DNA from: Candidatus Delongbacteria bacterium
GTDB taxonomy: Bacteria; Bacteroidota; Bacteroidia; Bacteroidales; ML635J-15
DNA length: 12,707 bases
Direction of reading: 5' to 3'
NCBI GenBank assembly: GCA_027858215.1
Contig: JAQIDD010000001.1
Span: 1 to 12,707 of the forward strand
Shown here: positions 6,578 to 12,707 of the stretch, in pieces
How the letters are laid out: each line of letters starts with the position of its first letter
How positions within the stretch are numbered: position 1 is the stretch's first letter
The notes under the pieces: model-generated
The model's database searches: none
What the model saw: only the letters and a program-made list of their open reading frames with translations
Told to the model about the DNA's origin: nothing
Translations under genes and position numbers: made by a program

Positions 6578-6652
6578 CCAAATAAGCTTAGCATATTAGA
6601 TGTATGATATTAATAACACGTACTTTTTTAAACTTTATAACCGGCAAACCCC

Positions 6653-7546
6653 ATGAGTATGAATAATCAGGCTAAAGCCATCATTTTTGCACTGTTGTCA
6701 GTGTTGTGCTGGTCAACAGTAGCTCCTGCATTCAAACTGGCTCTGAATGAAATTTCCGTACTCCAGGTTCTCACAATAGCTTCAGGCGTAGCATCTGTTA
6801 TTTTGCTGATAATCCTGGCTTTCAGAAATCAACTGAAAGAAATAAAAAAACTCACCAGGAAAGATGTACTGTGGTCTTTGTGTTTTGCGCTCATCAACCC
6901 AATAATTTATTACCTCTTACTCTTTACCGCTTATGACAGGTTGCCGGCACAAATTGCACAACCCCTGAATTATACCTGGCCGGTGATGCTGAGCCTACTT
7001 GCCATTCCTTTCCTCAAACAAAAACTGCCATGGCGTGCCCTGATTGCCTTACTGATCAGCTTTGGAGGTGTGGTGATTATTTCACTTCAGAAAGAATCCA
7101 CCACCGGATTGGATCCCGATGCACTCGGTATTTTTCTCGCCTTGATAAGTTCCATTGCGTGGGCAGCATATTGGTTGTTGCAGTTTAAAAGCCGGCTGGA
7201 TAAATCATTGCAACTCTTTTTAAATTTTTCCATTAGCTTTATTATCCTGTGTGGTATTTTTGCCCTTACCGGCCAGGATATACCCGTGTCGGCAGAAGCA
7301 TGGCTCCCATCCATCTGGATTGGCATTTTTGAAATGGGAATAACGTTTTTCTTCTGGATGACTGCCATGCAATATGCAGAAAAAACACACATCATAAGCA
7401 ACCTGGCTTTCCTGTCGCCTTTCATTTCTTTATTTTTCATTAACTTAGTGCTCAAAGAACAAATTACCGTTCACACAGTTGCCGGCCTTACACTCATTGT
7501 CACCGGAATACTGCTGCAACGGCACTTTAGCAAAATAAAAATATGA
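6653..7546 (+). CDS. EamA-family (drug/metabolite superfamily) transporter
   Basis: A 297-residue integral membrane protein with ten hydrophobic segments (about 8-28, 36-58, 71-92, 98-118, 125-145, 157-175, 185-205, 217-238, 246-266, 270-290), the two-times-five layout of EamA pairs. Typical features are LCWSTVAPAFKLAL in helix 1, LPAQIAQPLNYTWPVMLSLL around helix 4, ALLISFGGVVII in helix 5, and NLAFLSPFISLFFINLVLKE in the second half. Such carriers export amino acids, nucleosides or other small metabolites across the inner membrane; the substrate cannot be read from sequence. The start at 6653 is followed by an in-frame ATG at 6659, which could be used instead. Its stop overlaps the ruvC start as ATGA, implying one transcript. 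Confidence 0.9.
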   Translation: MSMNNQAKAIIFALLSVLCWSTVAPAFKLALNEISVLQVLTIASGVASVILLIILAFRNQLKEIKKLTRKDVLWSLCFALINPIIYYLLLFTAYDRLPAQIAQPLNYTWPVMLSLLAIPFLKQKLPWRALIALLISFGGVVIISLQKESTTGLDPDALGIFLALISSIAWAAYWLLQFKSRLDKSLQLFLNFSISFIILCGIFALTGQDIPVSAEAWLPSIWIGIFEMGITFFFWMTAMQYAEKTHIISNLAFLSPFISLFFINLVLKEQITVHTVAGLTLIVTGILLQRHFSKIKI

Positions 7547-8106
7547 CTCGAAACAAGAATGAAAATATTATCCTCGGCATTGATCCCGGCACAACCATTA
7601 TGGGATACGCTGTCATTGATTGCATGAATAAAAAAGTCAAATTAATAAGCCTTGGTGTTATTGACCTCCGGGGATACAATGACCACTACCTGAAAATTAA
7701 ACATATTTTTGAAAGGACACAAAGTCTCATCGATCAGTATCATCCGGATGAACTGGCCATAGAGGCTCCTTTTTATGGCAAAAACGTCCAGTCGATGTTA
7801 AAACTGGGAAGGGCACAGGGAGCTGCAATATCTGCTGCACTGTCGCGTGCCATGCCCATTTATGAATATGCCCCGAAAAAAATCAAAGTGTCTATAACAG
7901 GCAACGGAAATGCTAAAAAACAACAGGTGGCTGATATGTTACAGCGTTTGCTCGGTTACGAAAATCAACCCAAAAGCCTCGATGCTACAGATGCGCTCGG
8001 CGCCGCCATGTGCCATCATTATCAACTGCAAAATCCGCTTAGCACAGGAAATGCTACCTCATGGAAAAATTTCATCAAAAACAATCCGGGGAAAGTTAAA
8101 GGTTGA
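7543..8106 (+). CDS. ruvC: Crossover junction endodeoxyribonuclease RuvC
   Basis: A 187-residue Holliday-junction resolvase that cuts four-way junctions symmetrically in concert with RuvAB at the end of recombinational repair. All four metal-binding acidic residues are present: Asp14 in GIDPGTTIMGYAV, Glu74 in LAIEAPFYGKNVQS, and Asp147 and Asp150 in DATDALGAAMCH. The spacing matches E. coli RuvC (Asp7, Glu66, Asp138, Asp141). The segment KLGRAQGAA and the PKKIKVSITGNGNAKKQQV region, which contacts DNA, are also typical. Length is slightly above the E. coli enzyme. The ATG overlaps the stop of the EamA gene by four bases, an unusual partner for ruvC. It looks intact and functional. No terminator is obvious behind it; a repeat region follows at once. 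Confidence 0.97.
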   Translation: MTRNKNENIILGIDPGTTIMGYAVIDCMNKKVKLISLGVIDLRGYNDHYLKIKHIFERTQSLIDQYHPDELAIEAPFYGKNVQSMLKLGRAQGAAISAALSRAMPIYEYAPKKIKVSITGNGNAKKQQVADMLQRLLGYENQPKSLDATDALGAAMCHHYQLQNPLSTGNATSWKNFIKNNPGKVKG

Positions 8107-8121
8107 TGTTATTCTTTAGGG

Positions 8122-8322
8122 GATTTTCACTATGGCCTTACAGATATTCTAATCATCCCTGCAACCATGGGGGTGCGTGTTCACCGCATTAGCCATTTTT
8201 TCGTAGTGGGTCAAAGCATTTCCAGGGATTGTAAATAGTGGGAATCCCGGCTGAACAGATCCCGGGATTCCGGCAGGAAATACTTTGATGAAATACTCAA
8301 TTTAAAAAGCCGGGTCACCCAA
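8122..8322. repeat. ~200-bp direct repeat, copy A
   Basis: This 201-base segment matches 8584-8783 in the same orientation with roughly eight differences, including one single-base indel. It contains a perfect hairpin with a 10-base stem (GGAATCCCGG 8241-8250 with CCGGGATTCC 8262-8271, 11-base loop). An alternative stem uses GGGATT 8225-8230 with AATCCC 8243-8248, so the two are mutually exclusive. No open frame of note runs through it. It begins 15 bases after the ruvC stop. I do not recognise the family. Confidence 0.9.
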
Positions 8323-8370
8323 AAATAAATTTAAAGTAGGTAATCTATTTCGATTAAATTGCTTTTCATG

Positions 8371-8392
8371 TTCTTTTGTCCCGTCAAAAGAA
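8371..8392. repeat. Short perfect hairpin
   Basis: TTCTTTTG (8371-8378) and CAAAAGAA (8385-8392) form a perfect 8-base stem with a TCCCGT loop. It sits between direct-repeat copy A and the 146-base palindrome. It lacks the GC-rich stem and T-run of a strong terminator, though it could act as one for ruvC. Confidence 0.55.
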
Positions 8393-8399
8393 CCAAAAC

Positions 8400-8545
8400 C
8401 TCGTGCCGAAAATGATGTTGTGACCCGCAAGTTGCTTGAAATCTAAAATCCCGAGATCAGCTATCCTCAAAAAAGCGGATAGCCGCCGGGATTTTTACGC
8501 TTTCTTCGCAGTGCGGGTACCCCACAACATCATTCATGGCACGAG
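8400..8545. repeat. 146-base nested palindrome between the direct repeats
   Basis: Outer arms at 8400-8422 and 8523-8545 (CTCGTGCC...ATGATGTTGTG) pair at 20 of 23 positions. Next ACCCGCA (8423-8429) pairs with TGCGGGT (8512-8518), AAAATCCCG (8445-8453) with CGGGATTTT (8487-8495), and GCTATCC (8460-8466) with GGATAGC (8477-8483) around a 10-base loop. Four nested stems in order make an extended cruciform or RNA hairpin. The mismatches in the outer arms with conserved pairing elsewhere suggest either an ageing mobile element or a structured RNA. There is no coding frame and no similarity I can see to the palindrome at 495-703. Confidence 0.75.
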
Positions 8546-8583
8546 ATAAAAGTCACTATGGCTAATGGTTCATAAGGGGACGA

Positions 8584-8783
8584 GATTTTCATTATGGCCT
8601 TACAGATATTTTAATCATCCCTGCAACCAAGGGGTGCGTGTTCACCGCATTAGCCATTTTTTCGTAGTGGGTCAACCCATTTCCAGGGATTGTAAATAGT
8701 GGGAATCCCGGCTGAACAGATCTCGGGATTCCGGCAGGAAATACTTTGATGAAATACTCAATTTAAAAAGCCGGGTCACTCAA
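8584..8783. repeat. ~200-bp direct repeat, copy B
   Basis: Second copy of the repeat at 8122-8322, same orientation. The internal hairpin is kept with a 9-base stem (GGAATCCCG 8702-8710, CGGGATTCC 8724-8732). The one substitution beside the stem (CCCGGG to CTCGGG) shortens rather than breaks it. Just upstream (8558-8568) lies ATGGCTAATGG, whose complement CATTAGCCAT occurs inside both copies. From 8784 to 8897 the spacer is AT-rich with nothing I can assign. Confidence 0.9.
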
Positions 8784-8897
8784 GCATCAATTTTTCTAAA
8801 CATAACATGCTGATTACCTGAAGTATTTAATCTAAGTATTAAAGTGCTGCACAAAACATGAACGGCGGTAAAATTTGTGCCTTGCATCTTATTCATC

Positions 8898-8938
8898 AAA
8901 TTTGTTTCTTGAAAGAAAAGAATTATTAGAAGGCCCCT
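8898..8938 (+). repeat. 41-bp repeat, copy 2
   Basis: Identical over 41 bases to 900-940 and in the same orientation. It ends 34 bases before the truA -7 box, so it lies at or just upstream of the promoter. The flanking bases differ completely from copy 1 after the last T, which marks a sharp repeat edge. Confidence 0.85.
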
Positions 8939-8971
8939 ATAATCAAATAGCATAGATTTCACACAATTTTT

Positions 8972-8979
8972 TAACTTTG
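8972..8979 (+). promoter_or_regulatory. Candidate -7 promoter box of truA
   Basis: TAACTTTG fits the Bacteroidota -7 consensus TAnnTTTG exactly. No convincing -33 TTTG element lies at the expected distance upstream. Transcription from it would begin about at 8984-8987, that is at or within a few bases of the truA GTG, implying a leaderless or nearly leaderless message. Confidence 0.5.
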
Positions 8980-8986
8980 CAGCGTT

Positions 8987-9739
8987 GTGAAGCGGTATTT
9001 TATGGAAATAGGATATGATGGAACAAATTACCACGGCTGGCAAAAACAACCAAATGCCATCACCGTGCAGGAAACCATCGAAACCAGCCTGACAAAATTA
9101 TTGCGGGAAGGTATTACGGTTACGGGATGTGGACGCACCGATACCGGCGTACATGCCTTGTCTTTTTATGTACACTTTGATGTGACGTGCCTCATTGATT
9201 CCATCCAGGATTTCAAACACCACATCAACAGTTTTTTACCCGCTGATGTTGCTGTGTATAACATCATCCCTGTTGGCAACGATGCACATGCCCGTTTCGA
9301 TGCAATCAGCAGAACATATCATTATCACATCCACACCCTAAAAGACCCGTTTTTACGTGGAAGGAGCCTGTTGCTACACAAACAACTTGATATTGACGCG
9401 ATGAATACCGCCTGTGCATACCTCATGCAATACAAAGATTTTACATCATTCAGCAAATTGCATACGGACACAAAGACAAACATTTGCCATATACAACATG
9501 CCTCCTGGAAAAAGAACAACCACCAGTTAACATTTGAAATCACCGCTGACCGCTTTCTAAGAAACATGGTCAGGGCAATTGTGGGAAGCATGTTGCCGGT
9601 AGGATATGGAACAAAAAAGCCTGAACACATCAAATCTGTCATTGAAGCTCATGATCGTTCAGAAGCCGGGCAGTCGGTTCCGGCACACGGTTTGTATCTT
9701 ATCCAAACAGAATATCCAAACAAAACAATAGCGATATGA
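8987..9739 (+). CDS. truA: tRNA pseudouridine synthase A
   Basis: A 250-residue enzyme that converts uridines 38-40 of the tRNA anticodon stem to pseudouridine. Key motifs are GYDGTNYHGWQKQPN near 9-23, the catalytic GRTDTGVHA with Asp52, HARFDAISRTYHYHI near 101-115, FTSFSK near 153-158, and FLRNMVRAIVGSMLPVGYG near 190-208. Length is near the family norm. The GTG at 8987 is preferred over the ATG at 9002 because it restores the N-terminal KRYF segment common in relatives; an upstream alternative is not available. The gene overlaps the following lipoprotein gene as ATGA and heads an apparent four-gene run ending in the aminotransferase. It is intact. Confidence 0.96.
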   Translation: MKRYFMEIGYDGTNYHGWQKQPNAITVQETIETSLTKLLREGITVTGCGRTDTGVHALSFYVHFDVTCLIDSIQDFKHHINSFLPADVAVYNIIPVGNDAHARFDAISRTYHYHIHTLKDPFLRGRSLLLHKQLDIDAMNTACAYLMQYKDFTSFSKLHTDTKTNICHIQHASWKKNNHQLTFEITADRFLRNMVRAIVGSMLPVGYGTKKPEHIKSVIEAHDRSEAGQSVPAHGLYLIQTEYPNKTIAI

Positions 9740-10533
9740 AAAAAATAACACAATTTATTCTGATCATCTCAGTGCTGGCAGCACTGATTGCATGCAAAAA
9801 ACTCCCGGTATATGAAAGCGAGTATGCAGAAAAGCCTGATGATATTATTCAGTCAGACAAAGAACTGCCCTACTCCCATTATGATCCGGACAGTAAAATA
9901 CGTTATGATGTTTTTCATAATGATTCCATGCTCTTTTTGTATTTTGATGTGTCGGATCAAAGCAGCATTTTTAAAATTTTTGCACACGGCCTGGAAGTTT
10001 ACATCGACAAAGAAGGAAAGCGCAAAAAAACCCAGGGATTTATCTATCCCATCCAGGGAGCTGTACAACAGCGTTCGGTTATGCCGCCACAAGGAACAAC
10101 TCCGAACCTTCCGGATAAAAACAATTTGAATGAAATCCAGAAAAACATCAGTTCAACCTTCACCTTGATTCAGGATGACGAAGAAGAAAATTTCAATTTA
10201 TTTGCGTTGCACAACGATTTGGATATCAGCATGGATTTTGAAAATGACAACCTAAAATACAAGGCTTCTATCCCAATCAATATGTTTGGAATGGACAGTC
10301 TGCCGGAAACCTTAACCATTGGCATCCTGAGCGGAGAAATGCCGGGACCTGAAAAAGATGATAACCAAAATGTAAACATGCAAAATCAGAACTACAACAA
10401 TCCCATTACGCAGGGATCTCCCATTAGTGGCAACCGGCCAATGAACAATAACAGCCCAAACCAAAGAAACATGAATCAAACGCAGGAGCCCATCAGAATT
10501 TGGTTTAAAATCAAACCAGTGGGGGGCAATTAA
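9736..10533 (+). CDS. Lipoprotein with Asn/Gln-rich C-terminal region, function unknown
   Basis: A 265-residue protein with a lipoprotein signal peptide (MKK start, hydrophobic stretch FILIISVLAALIA, lipobox LIAC with Cys20). Residues 45-190 alternate hydrophobic and polar residues as in a beta-rich domain, for example MLFLYFDVSDQSSIFKIF and LKYKASIPINMFGMDSLPE; the pattern is loosely like carbohydrate-binding or DOMON-like folds, but I cannot assign one. Residues about 205-252 form a low-complexity tail rich in Asn, Gln, Met and Pro (NVNMQNQNYNNPITQ). The last residues IRIWFKIKP return to a strand-like pattern. Start overlaps the truA stop. It probably faces the periplasm or cell surface; no function is claimed. 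Confidence 0.8.
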   Translation: MKKITQFILIISVLAALIACKKLPVYESEYAEKPDDIIQSDKELPYSHYDPDSKIRYDVFHNDSMLFLYFDVSDQSSIFKIFAHGLEVYIDKEGKRKKTQGFIYPIQGAVQQRSVMPPQGTTPNLPDKNNLNEIQKNISSTFTLIQDDEEENFNLFALHNDLDISMDFENDNLKYKASIPINMFGMDSLPETLTIGILSGEMPGPEKDDNQNVNMQNQNYNNPITQGSPISGNRPMNNNSPNQRNMNQTQEPIRIWFKIKPVGGN

Positions 10534-10544
10534 AATACCCGTCA

Positions 10545-11804
10545 ATGATAAAGGCAAAACACATAACTAATTTTTTGCAGCCTGAACGCAACCGGATGCT
10601 TAAAACATGGGTGAAAAAATTCACGGGATTAAACGACCCGGTATATTTATTATGCATGTTGTATGTAGTGTCACTGCCATTTTTAAAAATCCTGCCCGTT
10701 GCCTGGATATCATTACTTGGGATAATTGCCATTTTTGGTTACAAATGGAAATCGGCTATGGTATTATGGAGCAATAATTACACATCCTGGTGTTTACTTG
10801 GCTTGTATTTGCTTTATGTAATCAATCTGTTCTTTACTGGCAATCCAGACGAAACAATAGTCAAACTGTCGGTAAAATTCAGCTACCTGATGTTGCCATT
10901 GTTATTGATTCCAACCGCTTTTTTCACAAAACAACAGATCTATAATCTGCTGAAAGTGTTTGTCGCAGGAACAAGCATTTCATTGTTTGTTAATCTCTTT
11001 ATCAGTACCTTCCACTACATACAATCAGGCAACATTGCCTGTTTTTATTACGATCAGATATCCAATTTTCACCATACAAGTTATTACGCCTTCTACATTG
11101 GATTTGCTGCTATGGCTATTTTGTATTTAATGCGCAAACAGCAGATCAAAAAAAAACTTCCTGCCATTATCATGTTTTTTTTCCATACCGCGATTATATT
11201 TATGCTTTCTTCAAAAGCCGGGATTCTCGCATTTATTTTGGCTTTATCTTGCGAAGGCCTTATACGGGTGATAAAGCATAAAAATATTAAAAATATTGCG
11301 CTTTTTTTTGGTAGCCTTGTGATTGTGTTTTTAATTGTAAATTATAACGTAAGATTGAATCACACGATCAACAATTTAACCAAAAACAAAACAAACAACA
11401 TAGAACAGAGGGATCCCAGGTTGCAAATCTGGAAAACCTGTACCATGCTAATTCCAATGCATTTCTGGACAGGCATCGGTGCCGGTGATACAACCGAAAA
11501 ACTGATAGAGAAATACAGAGAATATAATTTTCAGGTTCCTGCACAAAAACGCCTGAACTGCCACAATCAGTTTTTTCAGACTCAACTTTCGACCGGAATA
11601 TTTGCAAGTATTTTTTTAATGTTGAGTTTTCTGTTCATTATCATAAACCACGGGACTAAATTTGAAGGCATAATATGGATATTTCTTTTGATGGTATTTA
11701 TACACTTCTTATTTGAAGCTATGCTTGAAACACAATCAGGGGTACAGTTTATCGTTTTTTTTCTGGTTTTATTTTCATATCAACAACAAAAATTCACATC
11801 ATGA
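10545..11804 (+). CDS. O-antigen ligase / Wzy-like polymerase membrane protein
   Basis: A 419-residue protein with about ten to twelve hydrophobic segments and one large soluble loop (about 265-350), the plan of the Wzy/WaaL superfamily. Family features are HHTSYYAFYIGFAAMAILYL near 176-195, LSSKAGILAFILAL near 221-234, RLQIWKTC near 292-299, WTGIGAGDT near 308-316, and CHNQFFQTQLSTG near 339-351 with the loop histidine His340. Such proteins polymerise or transfer undecaprenyl-linked glycans at the periplasmic face of the inner membrane. Ligase and polymerase cannot be told apart by sequence alone. The start at 10545 is 11 bases after the lipoprotein stop; internal ATGs at residues 18 and 38 are possible alternatives. 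It overlaps the aminotransferase start by ATGA, supporting a glycan pathway. Confidence 0.85.
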   Translation: MIKAKHITNFLQPERNRMLKTWVKKFTGLNDPVYLLCMLYVVSLPFLKILPVAWISLLGIIAIFGYKWKSAMVLWSNNYTSWCLLGLYLLYVINLFFTGNPDETIVKLSVKFSYLMLPLLLIPTAFFTKQQIYNLLKVFVAGTSISLFVNLFISTFHYIQSGNIACFYYDQISNFHHTSYYAFYIGFAAMAILYLMRKQQIKKKLPAIIMFFFHTAIIFMLSSKAGILAFILALSCEGLIRVIKHKNIKNIALFFGSLVIVFLIVNYNVRLNHTINNLTKNKTNNIEQRDPRLQIWKTCTMLIPMHFWTGIGAGDTTEKLIEKYREYNFQVPAQKRLNCHNQFFQTQLSTGIFASIFLMLSFLFIIINHGTKFEGIIWIFLLMVFIHFLFEAMLETQSGVQFIVFFLVLFSYQQQKFTS

Positions 11805-12707
11805 TGATACTTTTTTCTCCACCACGCATCGACCAAAAAATCATAGATGAAGTAAATGACACCCTGCGATCAGGCTGGATTACCACAGGACCAAAAACCA
11901 AGCGTTTTGAAAAGAAACTGGCTGCTTTTTCCAATGTTCCCCGGGTGTTGTGTACCAATGCAAATACCACAGGACTCGAACTTATCCTGAGATGGTTTGG
12001 TGTTGGGCCAGGTGATGAAGTAATTGTACCTGCATACACGTATTGTGCCACCGCCAATGTGATTGTACATTGTGGTGCAAAAGTGGTTATGGTTGATTGT
12101 AACGAAAATGATTTTAACATCAGTCCCGAAAAGATCAGTGATGCCATCACCGAAAACACAAAAGTCATCATCCCGGTTGACCTGGGTGGATATCCTGCCG
12201 ATTACGATGAAATATACAGCGTCATTGACAAAAAGAAAGCCCGGTTTTCACCACAAAATGACATTCAAAAATCGCTGGGGCGGATATTGGTGTTAGCCGA
12301 TGCAGCCCATTCACTGGGGGGCATATACAAAGGAAAACCCGTTGGCTCATTAGCTGACATCAGCGTATTTTCTTTTCATGCCGTAAAAAACCTCACCACT
12401 TCAGAAGGGGGTGCCATCGCTCTGAACCTGCCCGGTAATTTTGATCCGGAAGCCATTTACCAGCATCTGAATGTCATGAGCCTTCACGGGCAAAGCAAAG
12501 ATGCCCTTGCAAAAAGCAAAATCGGAAACTGGCGCTATGATGTTATTATGCCCGGATACAAAGCGAACATGACAGACATTCAGGCAAGCATGGGCCTTGT
12601 TGAACTTGAACGGTATAAAAATGACAGCTTACGGCAACGAAAAAAAATCATTGACACTTACAACAATGCCTTTGAAGGCCAGGATTGGGCAATATTGCCA
12701 CCAATAT
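11801..12707 (+). CDS. DegT/DnrJ/EryC1/StrS-family aminotransferase, cut by window edge
   Basis: Read from the ATG at 11801, 302 codons remain open to the right edge. It is a PLP-dependent aminotransferase acting on nucleotide keto-sugars, supplying amino sugars for surface glycans. Visible features are SGWITTGPKTKRFE near 24-37, CTNANTTGLEL near 51-61, GPGDEVIVPAYTYCATANV near 68-86, LADAAHSLGG near 165-174 with the PLP-pairing Asp167, and SFHAVKNLTTSEGG near 191-204 with the Schiff-base Lys196. Before LADAAHS is an insert (RFSPQNDIQKSLGR) not found in most characterised members but, as I recall, shared by a Bacteroidota subgroup. ATGATG at the start allows either Met; 11801 gives the ATGA overlap. 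The C-terminal part lies outside the window. Confidence 0.9.
   Translation, partial: MMILFSPPRIDQKIIDEVNDTLRSGWITTGPKTKRFEKKLAAFSNVPRVLCTNANTTGLELILRWFGVGPGDEVIVPAYTYCATANVIVHCGAKVVMVDCNENDFNISPEKISDAITENTKVIIPVDLGGYPADYDEIYSVIDKKKARFSPQNDIQKSLGRILVLADAAHSLGGIYKGKPVGSLADISVFSFHAVKNLTTSEGGAIALNLPGNFDPEAIYQHLNVMSLHGQSKDALAKSKIGNWRYDVIMPGYKANMTDIQASMGLVELERYKNDSLRQRKKIIDTYNNAFEGQDWAILPPI

Noticed and set aside
6389..6607. 72-codon GTG-started frame as a small protein gene.
   Set aside because: It runs through foldable DNA into a low-complexity tract, has no recognisable motif, and its hydrophobic C-terminal part comes from the TTTATTATTTGC repeats.
8107..8986. CRISPR array or tandem repeat.
   Set aside because: Only two long repeat copies occur, separated by a unique palindrome, with no short regularly spaced units.

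Overview
The window looks like chromosomal DNA of a Bacteroidota member, probably Bacteroidales-related. The reasons are the close fit of the seryl-tRNA synthetase to the Bacteroidota form, the near absence of Shine-Dalgarno sequences before starts, a TAnnTTTG-type -7 box before truA, an O-antigen-ligase/Wzy-like protein with a DegT aminotransferase of a Bacteroidota-like subtype, and abundant exported lipoproteins. The exact genus cannot be told from the sequence. Composition is moderately AT-rich.

Layout: (1) 1-329, minus strand, the N-terminal part of a polyprenol-phosphate mannose synthase running off the left edge. (2) 330-942, no intact gene: a diverged copy of a 41-bp repeat, a 209-bp nested palindrome, a 135-bp MITE-like inverted-repeat element and a full copy of the 41-bp repeat. 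(3) 943-2050, a relic of a surface-polysaccharide operon: the 3' end of a polysaccharide deacetylase, an intact formyltransferase-like gene, and nine codons of what may have been a third gene, with ATGA overlaps at both junctions. (4) 2254-5992, serS, a small coiled-coil lipoprotein and a TPR protein, tightly packed on the plus strand. (5) 5953-6577, a likely insertion carrying a four-helix-bundle (23S rRNA intervening-sequence protein / Avd-like) gene, bounded by oppositely oriented low-complexity tracts and followed by a foldable non-coding trailer. (6) 6653-8106, an EamA transporter overlapping ruvC. (7) 8107-8986, 880 bases without a gene: two ~200-bp direct repeats bracketing a 146-bp palindrome, then another copy of the 41-bp repeat. 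(8) 8987-12707, truA, an Asn-rich lipoprotein, a Wzy/O-antigen-ligase-like membrane protein and a DegT-type aminotransferase cut by the right edge; two of the three junctions are ATGA overlaps.

The housekeeping genes (serS, ruvC, truA) are ordinary. The accessory signal lies in the spacers: several unrelated palindromic or repeated elements sit at operon borders, and one copy abuts a decapitated gene. Envelope functions recur (mannosyl donor synthesis, deacetylase and formyltransferase remnants, polymerase/ligase, amino-sugar aminotransferase, two lipoproteins). I saw no CRISPR array, tRNA, rRNA, transposase or phage gene, and no clear new defence system. The best candidates for something undescribed are the repeat/palindrome cassettes at 475-940 and 8122-8938 and the structured trailer behind the four-helix-bundle gene.
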